A program made the translations under genes and the position numbers. Positions 63,024 through 63,134 of a DNA stretch of 63,134 nt are shown here, piece by piece. Where the stretch lies: the IMG/VR virus record IMGVR_UViG_3300032677_000031, positions 1 to 63,134 of that record; one strand, 5' to 3'. The stretch comes from a virus. Position 1 is the stretch's first letter; each line of letters starts with the position of its first letter. The notes under the pieces are model-generated. The model did not search any database. It saw only the letters and a list, made by a program, of their open reading frames with translations, and was not told where the DNA came from.

Positions 63024-63134
63024 ACAAAAGAAACAATGGGTTTAAGTCAATGTTTACAGAGTAAATAATCATTAACGCCATTATTGCACTGGTCATTGAT
63101 CATTAAACCCTACGTTATCAGACGTTAAATCAGC
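63008..63134. repeat. Direct terminal repeat, right copy
   Basis: Exact copy of bases 1-127. Positions 63093-63134 duplicate the last part of the terS coding region (86-127), so this is a duplicate of the terS 3' end and not a second gene. Joining the two copies places terS directly upstream of the terL operon on the minus strand. Confidence 0.95.

Noticed and set aside
1-63134. Integrase, excisionase, CI-like repressor, reverse transcriptase or diversity-generating retroelement
   Set aside because: No tyrosine or serine recombinase motifs, repressor-like gene pair, or YxDD reverse transcriptase motif were seen in any substantial frame.

Overview
The window is an essentially complete genome of a tailed phage, most likely a podovirus of about 63,007 bp. 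The first 127 bases are repeated exactly at the end, so the contig closes into a circle (a circularly permuted or terminally redundant genome, or an assembler overlap). Hallmarks present are small and large terminase, portal, scaffold, major capsid protein, a T7/P22-type tail adaptor and nozzle, a 2343-residue polyvalent protein, family A DNA polymerase, primase-helicase, SF2 helicase, PD-(D/E)XK nuclease, RuvC-like resolvase and a lysis cassette. I see no integrase, repressor or single-subunit RNA polymerase, so a lytic phage using host RNA polymerase is likely. The host is not identified. Start codons almost never have a Shine-Dalgarno sequence; they follow A/C-rich leaders, often with CATAAATA or CATACATAC, which points to a host that initiates without SD pairing (known for Bacteroidota and some other phyla).

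Layout. 1-637: end repeat and terS on the minus strand. 638-1956: a 1.3-kb non-coding hub packed with inverted repeats, including a 231-bp concentric palindrome centred at 1784. 1957-21969: the rightward early/middle block. First come about 30 very small genes coupled by ATGA overlaps, with three related promoters that carry a dyad inside the -35/-10 spacer and a three-way-junction RNA at 7722-7808. Next come the resolvase, nucleotide kinase, helicase, nuclease, DNA polymerase and primase-helicase. 62892 leftward to 21966: the late block on the minus strand: terL, tRNA-Gln, portal, scaffold, four glycosyltransferases, a small HExxH protein, major capsid protein with a structured leader, several jelly-roll or lectin-like virion proteins, lysis cassette, metallophosphoesterase, fibre, adaptor, nozzle, Gly-rich adhesin, internal virion proteins, giant polyvalent protein and an ATP-grasp protein.

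How it fits together. terS transcription runs across the contig ends through a tiny HNH remnant into terL and the morphogenesis genes. Early genes replicate the DNA with a compact Pol A plus primase-helicase system. Five nuclease genes (four HNH, one endonuclease VII-like) are scattered between essential genes. They share one N-terminal module, which also occurs in a free-standing 76-residue early protein and in the terS-terL remnant.

The items most worth follow-up are the concentric palindrome next to a gene for a protein with an AT-hook-like motif, the 7722-7808 RNA and the capsid-gene leader RNA, the modular nuclease family, the glycosyltransferase cluster between scaffold and capsid genes, and the polyvalent protein whose domains are separated by repeated FLPA motifs.
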